Below, piece after piece: positions 62,401-64,000 of a DNA stretch of 64,000 nt (its first letter is position 1; every line of letters starts with the position of its first letter). Below the pieces are notes generated by a model. It did no database searches, had not been told where the DNA came from, and saw nothing but the letters and a program-made list of their open reading frames with translations. The DNA is from Strongylocentrotus purpuratus. Lineage: Eukaryota > Echinodermata > Echinoidea > Camarodonta > Strongylocentrotidae. Position numbers and translations under genes: made by a program. The DNA lies in assembly GCF_000002235.5 (NCBI RefSeq), contig NW_022145547.1, positions 1,422,001-1,486,000 of the forward strand, given 5' to 3'.

Positions 62401-63730
62401 TTTATGAGTCTAAATGTGACGTGCACTCTACAAGATTATAATAATATTATTACAGTCAAACCTGCTTTAGTGACCACCTGTCTACAAAGGCCACATTTGT
62501 TGTTTCCCTTGGAAATGGTTTCTCATTGAATCATGTACTAAAGGAACCTGTCTACAAAGGCAACTTTTGTGTTTCCATTGGGCAGTCGCTATAGACAGGT
62601 TTGACTGTATCTATAATCTACCTACCAGAGCACGAAGGGCAATGACCTCATGTCTTAACTTCATGATGCAAGCAACCTGACCTTGGTACGCGTCTCTGCT
62701 CCTCTCTGTCCACTTCTGGAGCTCCATCTCGATCTCTTTCAGGTCCAGGCTCATGTCTGTCTCCTTCAAGATTGTTTGTCCTGATGAAGACAAAGTTTGT
62801 TGAGATGAGGAAAATAACAACTGAACATTCAAATCGTTATGGTTACGTAAATGAGACGAGAAAATAAAATGTAGTGTAATTGCAACAATCCAAACTTTTT
62901 TTTCAATATCGCTTGCATTTGTGCAAAAGTAAATGGAAATAGAAATTAAGACCAGGCTACTTTTTTTTTTATACAAATTCACAGGACTATTTAGGATGCG
63001 CAATTAAAAGAAAAATTAAAATACATTGAAACATTTTGCTTCATACTTCCAAAATTGATTGCACAGTTCTCATCCCTCAAACAGTTCATTAAATGGAGAT
63101 TTCATATGTATACGGTAGGCAAGTCACACCTTATTTGGGTGCACTTTGAGAACCTACTCCATTCTTTGTACAAGAGGGGGGGGGGGGGGGGGGAGGGGAG
63201 ACTAGGTGTCGTTGCACATCTTCCAATTTGTAATATTAGGAAGAGAGACCTGGGGTGTTTCACAAAGCCTTTTTTCAATGACAAATGACAAAAATCAGTG
63301 ACAAATCTGCTGATAACCAATCAGAAGCAAGGATTTCAGTAGCTTAGAACAAAAACTGTAATTTGTCACTGATGACAAGTTTTTTGAAACACCCCCCTAA
63401 AGGTTACAGTGATTAAGTTGCTGTCTCCCTCACAAGCTCAAATGATACTGAGTAATTAGTAATCAAGATGACAATGATAAGAGATGAATTTTAAATATGG
63501 AAGTATCTTGAACACAGCTATAAACAATCATCCTGAAGTAACCTACCAACGAATGGAGGTATGTAGCACATGAGTGTGCAGTTTGTCCAGTTATCAGCCA
63601 AGTCAGAGTATTTACTGTTGAGGACAATGTCATCGTTGAAGCCATGAAGAGCGAAGAAATCCACCGCAGAATGATCTGCATAAACCACCAAGGAATCGTA
63701 ATGTCCAACAATGCTCACATCTTTCATTTG
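9488..63730 (-). CDS. PARP-domain protein with acidic tract and unrecognised N-terminal region (11 exons, 5' partial)
   Basis: Eleven exons (63730-63547, 62780-62622, 55687-55602, 55498-55423, 54805-54731, 53820-53602, 50402-50278, 44606-44456, 33470-33397, 12472-12368, 9658-9488) have GT-AG borders and matching phases, giving 474 residues and a TGA stop. Numbering within this fragment, residues 1-62 are an unrecognised region rich in hydrophobics. Residues 63-195 are charged and probably helical or coiled. Residues 213-255 are a nearly unbroken Asp/Glu tract. Residues 256-310 are charged and helical. From about 325 to the end is a PARP catalytic fold: YFCGS (336-340) in the place of the LFHGT strand, YGEFGVGLYFSS (362-373), the MILVEAGLG strand, VGFDSI, and CNEYVIFD (443-450) with LIEY. 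The triad is Cys338-Tyr370-Glu445 rather than His-Tyr-Glu. PARPs transfer ADP-ribose from NAD+ to proteins, but loss of the His usually weakens NAD+ binding, so activity is uncertain. Cellular location is unknown, and I cannot name an orthologue. Confidence 0.88.
10280..10341. repeat. 62-bp hairpin with 14-bp perfect arms
   Basis: GGTCATGGAAAGGA at 10280 is matched by TCCTTTCCATGACC ending at 10341. The loop contains a second small inverted repeat (GTCTG...CAGAC). It may be an extremely short inverted-repeat element or a structured RNA segment when transcribed. Confidence 0.6.
11012..11164. mobile_element. Short inverted-repeat element, family E copy 1
   Basis: The ends are inverted copies: GGCCTTGTTTCATAAAATA at the left and, complementing it, TTTTATGAAACATGGCC at the right. 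The interior CCAATCAAATGGC...CAGTAGCTTATAAC matches the second copy at 63252-63397 (CCAATCAGAAGC...CAGTAGCTTAGAAC), so this is a dispersed family. Confidence 0.7.
11274..11331. repeat. TG dinucleotide microsatellite
   Basis: About 29 TG units, with GCGTGGG interruptions in the right half. Confidence 0.95.
11473..12235. mobile_element. Inverted-repeat element, family D, degraded copy
   Basis: Arms of about 100 bp face each other. At the left is ...TTACTTTCAATAAAAGC, continuing to GCAAAATCGGATATCTAATA and AAAGTTATGAATTTTT. At the right the same words appear complemented and in reverse order (AAAATTCATAACTTTC, TCCGATTTTGCTCAAAC, GCTTTTATTGAAAGTAA). The left tip TTAAGCCCAAGTCCACTCC resembles the TTAAAGGGGAAGTCCACCC tip of the 37544 copy. 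The right tip has decayed. Confidence 0.65.
12368..12472 (-). CDS. PARP gene exon 10: central strands of the catalytic fold
   Basis: The acceptor is TTTTTTCAG and the donor GTAAGC, phase 0 at both ends, 35 codons. It begins LGKMILVEAGLGRTESV and ends VGFDSIV, corresponding to the PARP pattern hydrophobic-strand, LGK-like turn, and PP-G-Y/F-DSV. Confidence 0.88.
13228..13312. repeat. GA-rich simple repeat
   Basis: Imperfect GAGACAGAGA units. They are pyrimidine-rich on the sense strand of the PARP-domain gene. Confidence 0.8.
14440..14515 (+). mobile_element. Possible tRNA-derived SINE head
   Basis: A perfect B-box-like GGTTCGAACC at about 14505-14514 lies about 55 bases after a degenerate A-box-like GCTGGTGGTCTAAACC. 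There is no clover-leaf support for a functional tRNA. A SINE head is the simplest reading. Confidence 0.4.
15104..15269. repeat. 166-bp near-perfect palindrome
   Basis: The left arm runs from ATATATTGACTGCTTT through GGAAACTCACAACCTGC to ATGACCCC. The right arm is its complement, from GGGGTCATAGCAGGTTG to AAGCAGTCAATATAT. Each arm is about 70 bp with few mismatches around a small CG-rich centre that itself can fold (GGCGCAAGCGCC). It lies within the first insertion of the family C copy. Confidence 0.85.
15682..15709. repeat. Short TCAATG hexanucleotide repeat
   Basis: Four adjacent copies of the hexamer TCAATG. Confidence 0.8.
17020..17570. repeat. Purine-rich GA tract, interrupted
   Basis: Imperfect GAGAAAGAGA sequence occupies about 17020-17215 and 17345-17570, separated by a non-repetitive 130-bp stretch. 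On the gene's sense strand it is polypyrimidine. Confidence 0.8.
18211..18265. mobile_element. 55-bp end-to-end remnant of a family D element
   Basis: TTAAAGGGGATGTCCACCCT is followed after about 15 bases by CAGGTGGACTTCCCTTTAA. Both TTAA-bounded tips of the family are present with almost no interior, giving a minimal internally deleted copy. Confidence 0.7.
18345..18520. repeat. Short direct duplication
   Basis: AGAGTGCAATGTTTAGTTTGG occurs at about 18351 and 18467, each followed by TCATGAnC and then CTCCACAAACAT, so a unit of about 115 bp is present twice. Confidence 0.7.
18694..18934. mobile_element. TTAA-flanked short element, family G
   Basis: The left tip TTAAGGTGGTATCTCACT is matched by the complementary right tip AGTGAGATACCACCTTTAA. 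The interior has repeated GGTTGCAAAAGGTTTG-like words. Its right TTAA (18931-18934) is also the left TTAA of the adjacent family A copy. Confidence 0.75.
18931..19260. mobile_element. TTAA-flanked short element, family A copy 1
   Basis: A 330-bp unit from TTAAAGGGATCCGGTAAC to GTTAAACGATCCCTTTAA. Three further copies lie in the window in the same orientation (24372, 36716, 48301). Shared interior words include TTTGTCTCAGATTCTGAAA, CGCCTGTCTGATTATCAAGA and AACACGTAGGGC. There is no coding capacity. Confidence 0.85.
19423..19931. mobile_element. TTAA-flanked short element, family B copy 1 (complete)
   Basis: A 509-bp unit with perfect inverted tips AAGGTAATACAAAGTTTTGG, bounded by TTAA. A second, reversed copy lies at 38276-38755. 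The near-perfect tips suggest a comparatively recent copy. Confidence 0.85.
21752..21835. repeat. Dispersed-repeat-like segment with a small palindrome
   Basis: The segment contains ATCGGGAGCCTCCCGAT (a 17-base palindrome) flanked by TCGGGAGGA and AGAAGGGTTGGCATCTCTG, repeated CGGGAG words of the kind seen in dispersed repeats. No gene is seen. Confidence 0.4.
22745..22985. repeat. GA-rich simple repeat
   Basis: An imperfect purine-rich tract (AAAGAAAAGAAAACAAAAG, GAGAGATAAAGAGATGG and similar). Confidence 0.7.
24372..24794. mobile_element. Family A copy 2
   Basis: TTAAAGGTATTCCGTATTAG to ATAATGCCTTTAA. The order of interior words is the same as in copy 1, with about 80 extra bases near the middle (CACTACAGTCTACTGGTG...). 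Confidence 0.75.
27635..27812. repeat. Two tandem GC-rich units of about 81 bp
   Basis: AAGAGGCnCTCGCT...CTCTGACTCGCTTnGCTCG...GACTCCAACAACGCGAGGG occurs twice head to tail. Its CpG content is much higher than its surroundings. Confidence 0.8.
27929..29809. mobile_element. Inverted-repeat element enclosing the 51-bp minisatellite
   Basis: The left tip GGGGCATTTACACTGT and the right tip ACAGTATAAATGCGCC are inverted copies. Both flanks of the array carry related GC-rich hairpin modules: AAACACGCCAAAA, a nearby TTTGGCGTGTTTGG, and a shared direct segment of the form AAGTnTAAACG...ACATCGCGATnTTAGG. No clear target duplication or transposase is seen. Confidence 0.6.
28150..29625. repeat. 51-bp minisatellite, about 29 copies
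   Basis: The unit reads GAAAGTGATAGAAGGAAGAA followed by ACAAAGAATAACATAAGG and AAAGACAGAAAGA (51 bp). Variants with AAATAAAG, GTAAGA and truncated units are interspersed in blocks, indicating unequal exchange. Because 51 is divisible by 3, several - strand frames stay open for hundreds of codons with a 17-residue period. These are repeat artefacts, not genes. Confidence 0.95.
30710..31474. mobile_element. Inverted-tip element built of four tandem units of about 145 bp
   Basis: The left tip ATGCCTCCG and the right tip CGGAGGCAT are complements. The interior repeats GACCCCAAAATCTAATCAAT, GCAAGATACATACATGACnT, ATCGGTTCT and GATCACAAGCTATTTTTGCA at about 30864, 31016, 31156 and 31302. It ends with GGACGGACGGAC and a strong hairpin (GCCTCCAGTTAC-TTC-GTAACGGAGGC). 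Non-coding. Confidence 0.75.
31718..32115. mobile_element. TTAA-flanked short element, family L
   Basis: The left TTAAAAGGTAAAGACCAG and the right complement CTGGTCTTTAACTTTAA give tips of about 18 bp with two mismatches. The interior is about 350 bp and non-coding. One copy is seen. Confidence 0.65.
32531..32558. repeat. Perfect 28-bp palindrome
   Basis: GTGACTCCAATAG-TACTATTGGAGTCAC reads identically on both strands, with no loop. Confidence 0.9.
32752..32872 (+). pseudogene. Degenerate non-LTR retrotransposon reverse transcriptase fragment
   Basis: Translation gives WFESNLSDRFQYV in one frame and, after a single-base frameshift near 32830, GIPQGSILGSLLFF. The latter is the conserved G-x-PQGS-x-L-G-P-LLF motif of LINE reverse transcriptases just before the catalytic YxDD region. 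The YxDD part and everything else are missing, and the match stops abruptly at about 32873. It is a dead 5'- and 3'-truncated fragment. Confidence 0.75.
32873..33140. repeat. Low-complexity A-rich DNA
   Basis: AAT/AAA-rich sequence with an uninterrupted A run at about 33116-33132, just downstream of the retrotransposon fragment. Confidence 0.8.
33397..33470 (-). CDS. PARP gene exon 9: Tyr of the triad
   Basis: The acceptor is TTTCTTTTATCCAG and the donor GTAAGT, 74 bp. It opens with two bases completing an Asp codon and encodes LTYGEFGVGLYFSSHPGTAA, the PARP YG-x-G-x-YF signature carrying the catalytic Tyr, ending HFSA. Confidence 0.9.
33970..33987. repeat. G homopolymer run
   Basis: About 18 consecutive G on the + strand, C on the gene's sense strand. 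Confidence 0.9.
35023..35489 (-). mobile_element. tRNA-derived SINE, interrupted
   Basis: Read on the - strand, the head GGGGTGAGGTAGTCCAGTGG contains an A-box-like TAGTCCAGTGG. The B box GGTTCGATCC is at 35436-35427. The body includes CTCCCAAGGGAGTGGAGATG, and the tail AAAGCGCGATATAAATCC is of the style seen at SINE 3' ends. A 138-bp inverted-repeat element (35099-35236) sits inside it. Confidence 0.75.
35099..35236. mobile_element. Short inverted-repeat element nested in the SINE
   Basis: The left tip CCAGGGCGCGGTCTTATAAA is complemented by the right tip TTTATAATACGGGGCCCTGG. The interior has inverted GATTGATT/AATCAATC-type words, possibly related to the GGGGCGTTGCAA elements at 54873 and 55073. 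Confidence 0.75.
36716..37079. mobile_element. Family A copy 3
   Basis: TTAAAATGACTAGGTAAC to TTGTTAAACTATGCCTTTAA, with the interior words of copy 1. It is followed directly by a GA-rich tract. Confidence 0.8.
37167..37200. repeat. GA dinucleotide microsatellite
   Basis: About 17 GA units within a longer purine-rich stretch (37080-37230). Confidence 0.95.
37544..38049. mobile_element. Family D element, complete copy with long inverted arms
   Basis: The left tip AAAGGGGAAGTCCACCCTGA and the right complement AGGGTGGACTTCACCTTT are bounded by TAA/TTAA. The arms of about 100 bp include GTTGGATTTAATAAAAACAG facing CTTCTATTTTAAACCAATT. Non-coding. Confidence 0.75.
38276..38755. mobile_element. 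Family B copy 2, reversed, truncated at the right
   Basis: The left tip TTAAAGGTAATACAACGTTTTGG and the complete interior are in reverse orientation to copy 1, for example GGCCGTACAATGATAGCTGC against GCAGCTACCATTGTATGGCC. The match stops at about 38755 without the second tip. Confidence 0.75.
38805..38836. mobile_element. Orphan right tip of a family D element
   Basis: TTAATCAGGGTGGACTTCCTCTTTAA matches the right end of the 37544-38049 element. It follows the truncated family B copy and suggests that B inserted into, or recombined with, a second D element. Confidence 0.6.
39710..39860. mobile_element. TA-flanked short element, family H copy 1
   Basis: The left TACATTCAAACC and the right GGTTTCACTGTA are imperfect inverted tips. 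The interior AAAGACCACnTTTTTGTnTCCCTT occurs twice. Its partner lies at 62451-62609. Confidence 0.65.
42257..42354. mobile_element. 98-bp fold-back element
   Basis: ATAATATTGTATGGCTTTG...TGTGATACAAGAATATAT is followed by a 16-base loop and then by the complementary ATATATTCTTGAATCACA...CAAAGCCATCCAATATTAT. Almost the whole unit pairs with itself. Confidence 0.75.
42550..44450. repeat. 28-bp minisatellite with higher-order structure
   Basis: The unit is ACATTCTTTCCACAGTACAC plus ACCCTCCC (28 bp), about 65 copies. It is decayed at the edges, interrupted at about 43105-43165, and most regular at 43540-44200. In the regular part, variants CATTCTTT...TACACACC, CATTCATT...TAGAAACC, CATTGTTT...TAGAAACC and the 27-bp CATTTTTT...TAGACATCC recur in a fixed order, giving a super-unit of about 110 bp. 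The array ends only a few bases from the donor of PARP exon 8. Open frames across it are artefacts. Confidence 0.92.
44456..44606 (-). CDS. PARP gene exon 8: start of the catalytic fold with Cys in place of the triad His
   Basis: The acceptor is ATCCATGTACAG (phase 0) and the donor GTAAGA (phase 1), 151 bp. It encodes a helix and then ELYFCGSLHHPERINKIMSK. The PARP pattern here is LFHG-S/T with a following helix I-x-x-I-x-x-x-GF. The hydrophobic strand, Gly-Ser, helix and GF are all present, but His is replaced by Cys (TGC or TGT codon, not a stop or frameshift). Confidence 0.88.
45251..45313 (-). mobile_element. tRNA-like relic or SINE head
   Basis: On the - strand, an A-box-like TAACAAAGTGG is followed after about 35 bases by a B-box-like AGTTCAAATC. 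The arms do not form a convincing clover leaf, so a functional tRNA is unlikely. Confidence 0.3.
47058..47084. repeat. AAT trinucleotide microsatellite
   Basis: Eight to nine AAT units. Confidence 0.9.
47120..47320 (-). mobile_element. SINE-like dispersed repeat with tRNA-like end
   Basis: The + strand word GACGCGGCCGGGGTTCGACT followed by GACTGAGCCAACAC looks like the complement of a tRNA-derived head in which the segment between the boxes is deleted. The upstream body (GAGCAGCGCCAGATCGACGT, TGTTGAACGCAAAACAAGG) is GC-richer than the surrounding DNA. Confidence 0.4.
48301..48660. mobile_element. Family A copy 4
   Basis: TTAAAGGGATCTGGTAAC to AAACAATCCCTTTAA, 360 bp, with the same interior words as copy 1. 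It is one of the better preserved copies. Confidence 0.85.
49413..49469 (+). pseudogene. Possible 3' tail of a LINE open reading frame
   Basis: The frame DRLSTFKTQLRTCLFHIGY resembles the SFKxxLKTxLF ending common at the C-terminus of LINE polyproteins. A stop lies just upstream in frame and nothing else of the element is seen, so support is weak. Confidence 0.3.
50278..50402 (-). CDS. PARP gene exon 7: charged helical linker
   Basis: The acceptor is TTTATTTATTAG (two-base phase) and the donor GTAAGT (phase 0), 125 bp, 41 full codons. It begins RRQSFDIGGLVEEREIAERF and is rich in Glu and Arg. RRQS-F is a possible basophilic kinase site, by inference. It links the acidic tract to the catalytic fold. 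Confidence 0.88.
50433..50465. repeat. GA microsatellite (CT on the gene's sense strand)
   Basis: About 16 GA units, placed 31-63 bases before PARP exon 7 in transcription order. On the sense strand this is a long CT tract leading towards the acceptor. Confidence 0.95.
53040..53290 (+). mobile_element. SINE copy, + orientation
   Basis: ACTCTCCACCCAGTTGTTAA, then GGGAACCCGGTAGGCTGC, and a 3' part GTAAAGTGCTAGAGACATTG...AAGCACAATACAAAAG ending in ATTATTATT. The AT-rich trinucleotide tail and AAAGTGCT-type end match the other SINE copies in the window. Confidence 0.6.
53355..53374. repeat. CT microsatellite
   Basis: About ten CT units followed by TTTCTTTTCTTTTCTTTC. Confidence 0.9.
53602..53820 (-). 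CDS. PARP gene exon 6: acidic tract
   Basis: The acceptor is TTGTCCAATTTAG and the donor GTAACA, 219 bp. It encodes a Ser/Lys-rich start (SPNGNSKESKTKNH) and then about 43 residues that are almost all Asp or Glu with an internal HLHH. It ends TETLIKALEAEARSLK, which is likely helical. The acidic stretch is encoded by GAG/GAT/GAA repeats and may be length-variable. Acidic tracts of this type are common in nuclear and histone-binding proteins, but no specific role is claimed. Confidence 0.88.
54731..54805 (-). CDS. PARP gene exon 5
   Basis: The acceptor is TTGTAATTGTAG and the donor GTAAGT, 75 bp, with two bases and one base at its ends in split codons. It encodes KSFLEHRIAAIKSGYYQRHS, a charged, probably helical segment. 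Confidence 0.85.
54873..54965. mobile_element. Short fold-back element, family F copy 1
   Basis: The left GGGGCGTTGCAATAAAGTTG faces the right complement CAACTTTCTTGCAAAGCC. The interior is built of TTGCAA and GATTGCAA words in both directions. It is located in intron 4. Confidence 0.7.
55073..55184. mobile_element. Short fold-back element, family F copy 2
   Basis: GGGGCGTTGCAAGA at the left and its exact complement TCTTGCAACGCCCC at the right bound 112 bp of TTGCAATTAATTGCAA-type sequence. The perfect tips suggest a younger copy than the one at 54873. Confidence 0.8.
55423..55498 (-). CDS. PARP gene exon 4
   Basis: The acceptor is ATCATGTTTAG (phase 0) and the donor GTAAGT (phase 1), 76 bp. 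It encodes VSSQKGLISSLTEELENTQT, followed by DKLML, with heptad-like spacing of Leu/Ile consistent with a coiled coil. Confidence 0.87.
55602..55687 (-). CDS. PARP gene exon 3
   Basis: The acceptor is TTTATCATGCAG and the donor GTAAGA, 86 bp. It encodes DGLFEPEKCKEMNRNVPADS and a hydrophilic end. Only 103 bases separate it from exon 4. Confidence 0.87.
55877..56330. mobile_element. Inverted-tip element, family M complete copy
   Basis: The left tip GTATCCCCGGCAGT and the right tip ACTGCTAGGGGATAC are inverted copies, flanked by AAT on both sides. The interior repeats phrases such as TTTGAAAGAAATnnGnCA, GTGGCAGTnAGAGCGCACAnA and AATATGACnTTTGACC about twice. Non-coding. Confidence 0.7.
56478..60950. 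repeat. 37-bp minisatellite, about 120 copies
   Basis: The unit is GAAGAGAGAACACCCTGTTC plus TGCTTCACCCCTCCCTA (37 bp). Variants (ACATCC, TTCTTC, CCTTAAAG, TCCCTAGAATAG) recur in shared blocks, for example near 57800-58250 and 59040-59200, so duplications of several units have occurred. The left and right ends are more divergent. The period is not a multiple of 3, so open frames across it (37-residue period) are artefacts. Confidence 0.97.
60951..61892. mobile_element. Family M element, right part, abutting the minisatellite
   Basis: Four to five tandem units of about 165-170 bp share GTAGATTATACCAAGATACAC, GAAAGAAATCCGTnAAGGAA and AATATGACCTTTGACCnTAT with the element at 55877. It ends with CACCGGCATACTGCCGGGGGGTAC at 61892, a right tip like that of the complete copy. 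The left tip is absent because the array begins there. Confidence 0.7.
62451..62609. mobile_element. TA-flanked short element, family H copy 2
   Basis: The left TACAGTCAAACCTG and the right CAGGTTTGACTGTA are perfect inverted tips starting with TA, as in Tc1/mariner-type elements. The interior repeats TGTCTACAAAGGCnACnTTTG. It ends 12 bases from the donor of PARP exon 2. Confidence 0.85.
62622..62780 (-). CDS. PARP gene exon 2
   Basis: The acceptor is TTTGTCTTCATCAG, 159 bp. It encodes QTILKETDMSLDLKEIEMEL and continues with QKWTERSRDA and KLRHEVIALRAL, charged and helical. Two overlapping donors exist. GTAGAT after 62622 keeps frame with exon 3. GTAGGT after 62626 would break the frame, so the first is chosen. 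Confidence 0.87.
62781..63546 (-). other. Intron 1 as numbered here
   Basis: 766 bases, AT-rich, with a G run at about 63177-63193 and a family E element. No coding sequence is seen. Confidence 0.7.
63252..63397. mobile_element. Short inverted-repeat element, family E copy 2
   Basis: The left GGGGTGTTTCACAAAG is complemented at the right by CTTTTTTGAAACACCCCCC-like sequence (AGTTTTTTGAAACACCCCC). It shares an interior CCAATCA...CAGTAGCTTA block and TGACAAGTTTT with the copy at 11012. Confidence 0.75.
63547..63730 (-). CDS. PARP gene exon 1 as numbered here (first in the window): unrecognised region
   Basis: The acceptor is CGTTCCTTCAG (phase 0) and the donor GTAGGT (phase 1), 184 bp. It encodes QMKDVSIVGHYDSLVVYADH, then SAVDFFALHGFNDDIVLNSK, ending NCTLMCYIPPFV. 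The alternating hydrophobic pattern suggests beta strands in a folded domain, but I do not recognise the family. An AG acceptor directly before CAA shows that it is an internal exon. The start of the gene is beyond the right edge. Confidence 0.8.
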
Positions 63731-64000
63731 CTGAAGGAACGGAATGGAAAAGAAACAAGACTCAAGTGGTATTATATGCTCTCCCTTAAATCAGTCAGAT
63801 CTCTAGCCCCCCCCCCCCCCCCCCCATATGATTTCCACAATGTTACTCCCAGTTGCCAACCCAAGCCCTTCAGGTACTTCAATTTATGACATCTCCTTGC
63901 TCTCGTACAATCAATCCATGCATCAATGGCCAAATCGTTCATGTCTATACTTTCCAACAAGAGTCAAACAGTGCTTTCCAATCACATTATTTAGATTTCA
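63731..64000 (-). other. Probable intron before the first visible exon
   Basis: Contains a C run at about 63811-63829. A short open stretch at 63860-63960 has no strong donor and no in-phase link to the next exon, so no exon is called. Confidence 0.5.

Larger units (their letters stand above)
55688..62621 (-). other. Intron 2 (6.9 kb), occupied mainly by a minisatellite
   Basis: Nearly all of this intron is the 37-bp array and the flanking inverted-repeat element family. The remainder at 61893-62450 has no supportable gene. The phases of exons 2 and 3 fit without any extra exon here. Confidence 0.7.

Noticed and set aside
62622..62626. Alternative donor GTAGGT four bases earlier in PARP exon 2
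   Set aside because: It would shift the frame relative to exon 3, while the adjacent GTAGAT keeps phase.
63860..63960. Possible further upstream PARP exon (MNDLAIDAWIDC-like frame)
   Set aside because: No strong donor, no acceptor seen, and it runs into a C homopolymer. It is not in demonstrable phase with the next exon.

Overview
The window is eukaryotic and metazoan. It is AT-rich and gene-poor, with coding sequence split into short exons that have consensus GT-AG borders, and it is full of microsatellites, minisatellites, tRNA-derived SINEs and small inverted-repeat transposons. The style of the repeats (SINEs with GCGCTTTAT-type tails, TTAA-flanked short elements, CAGTCAAACCTG elements, tandem TGACCTTTGACC elements) suggests a marine invertebrate, most likely an echinoderm such as a sea urchin. 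That assignment is inferred from repeat style, not proven.

Two protein-coding genes are supported, and they converge. (1) On the + strand, positions 2-208 hold the 3' end of a TGF-beta-family ligand: the last part of the cystine-knot domain and the stop codon. Its upstream exons lie outside the window. (2) On the - strand, eleven exons between 63730 and 9488 join in frame at every junction into the last 474 residues of a protein with a C-terminal PARP (ADP-ribosyltransferase) domain. The gene runs right to left, spans at least 54 kb, and its 5' end is off the right edge. The order of parts is an unrecognised N-terminal region, a helical or coiled region, a strongly acidic Asp/Glu tract, a second charged helical region, and the PARP catalytic fold. 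The usual His-Tyr-Glu catalytic triad reads Cys-Tyr-Glu.

Layout. 1-208: TGF-beta terminal exon. 209-9487: intergenic and untranslated sequence with one TTAA element, a CA-rich tandem array and a SINE fragment. 9488-63730: the PARP-domain gene. Its introns contain nearly all the other features: a 51-bp minisatellite inside an inverted-repeat element (27.9-29.8 kb), a 28-bp minisatellite with higher-order structure (42.5-44.4 kb), and a 37-bp minisatellite of about 4.5 kb associated with another inverted-repeat element family (55.9-61.9 kb). They also hold many short elements, several nested, and a degenerate reverse-transcriptase fragment. 63731-64000: probably intron.

No operon, CRISPR array, rRNA gene or convincing functional tRNA gene is present. 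Most long open frames here come from minisatellites whose period keeps frames open, and they should not be read as genes. The strongest candidates for novelty are the Cys-Tyr-Glu PARP protein with its unrecognised N-terminal region, the TGF-beta ligand lacking the intermolecular cysteine, and the repeated association of minisatellites with small inverted-repeat elements inside one gene's introns.
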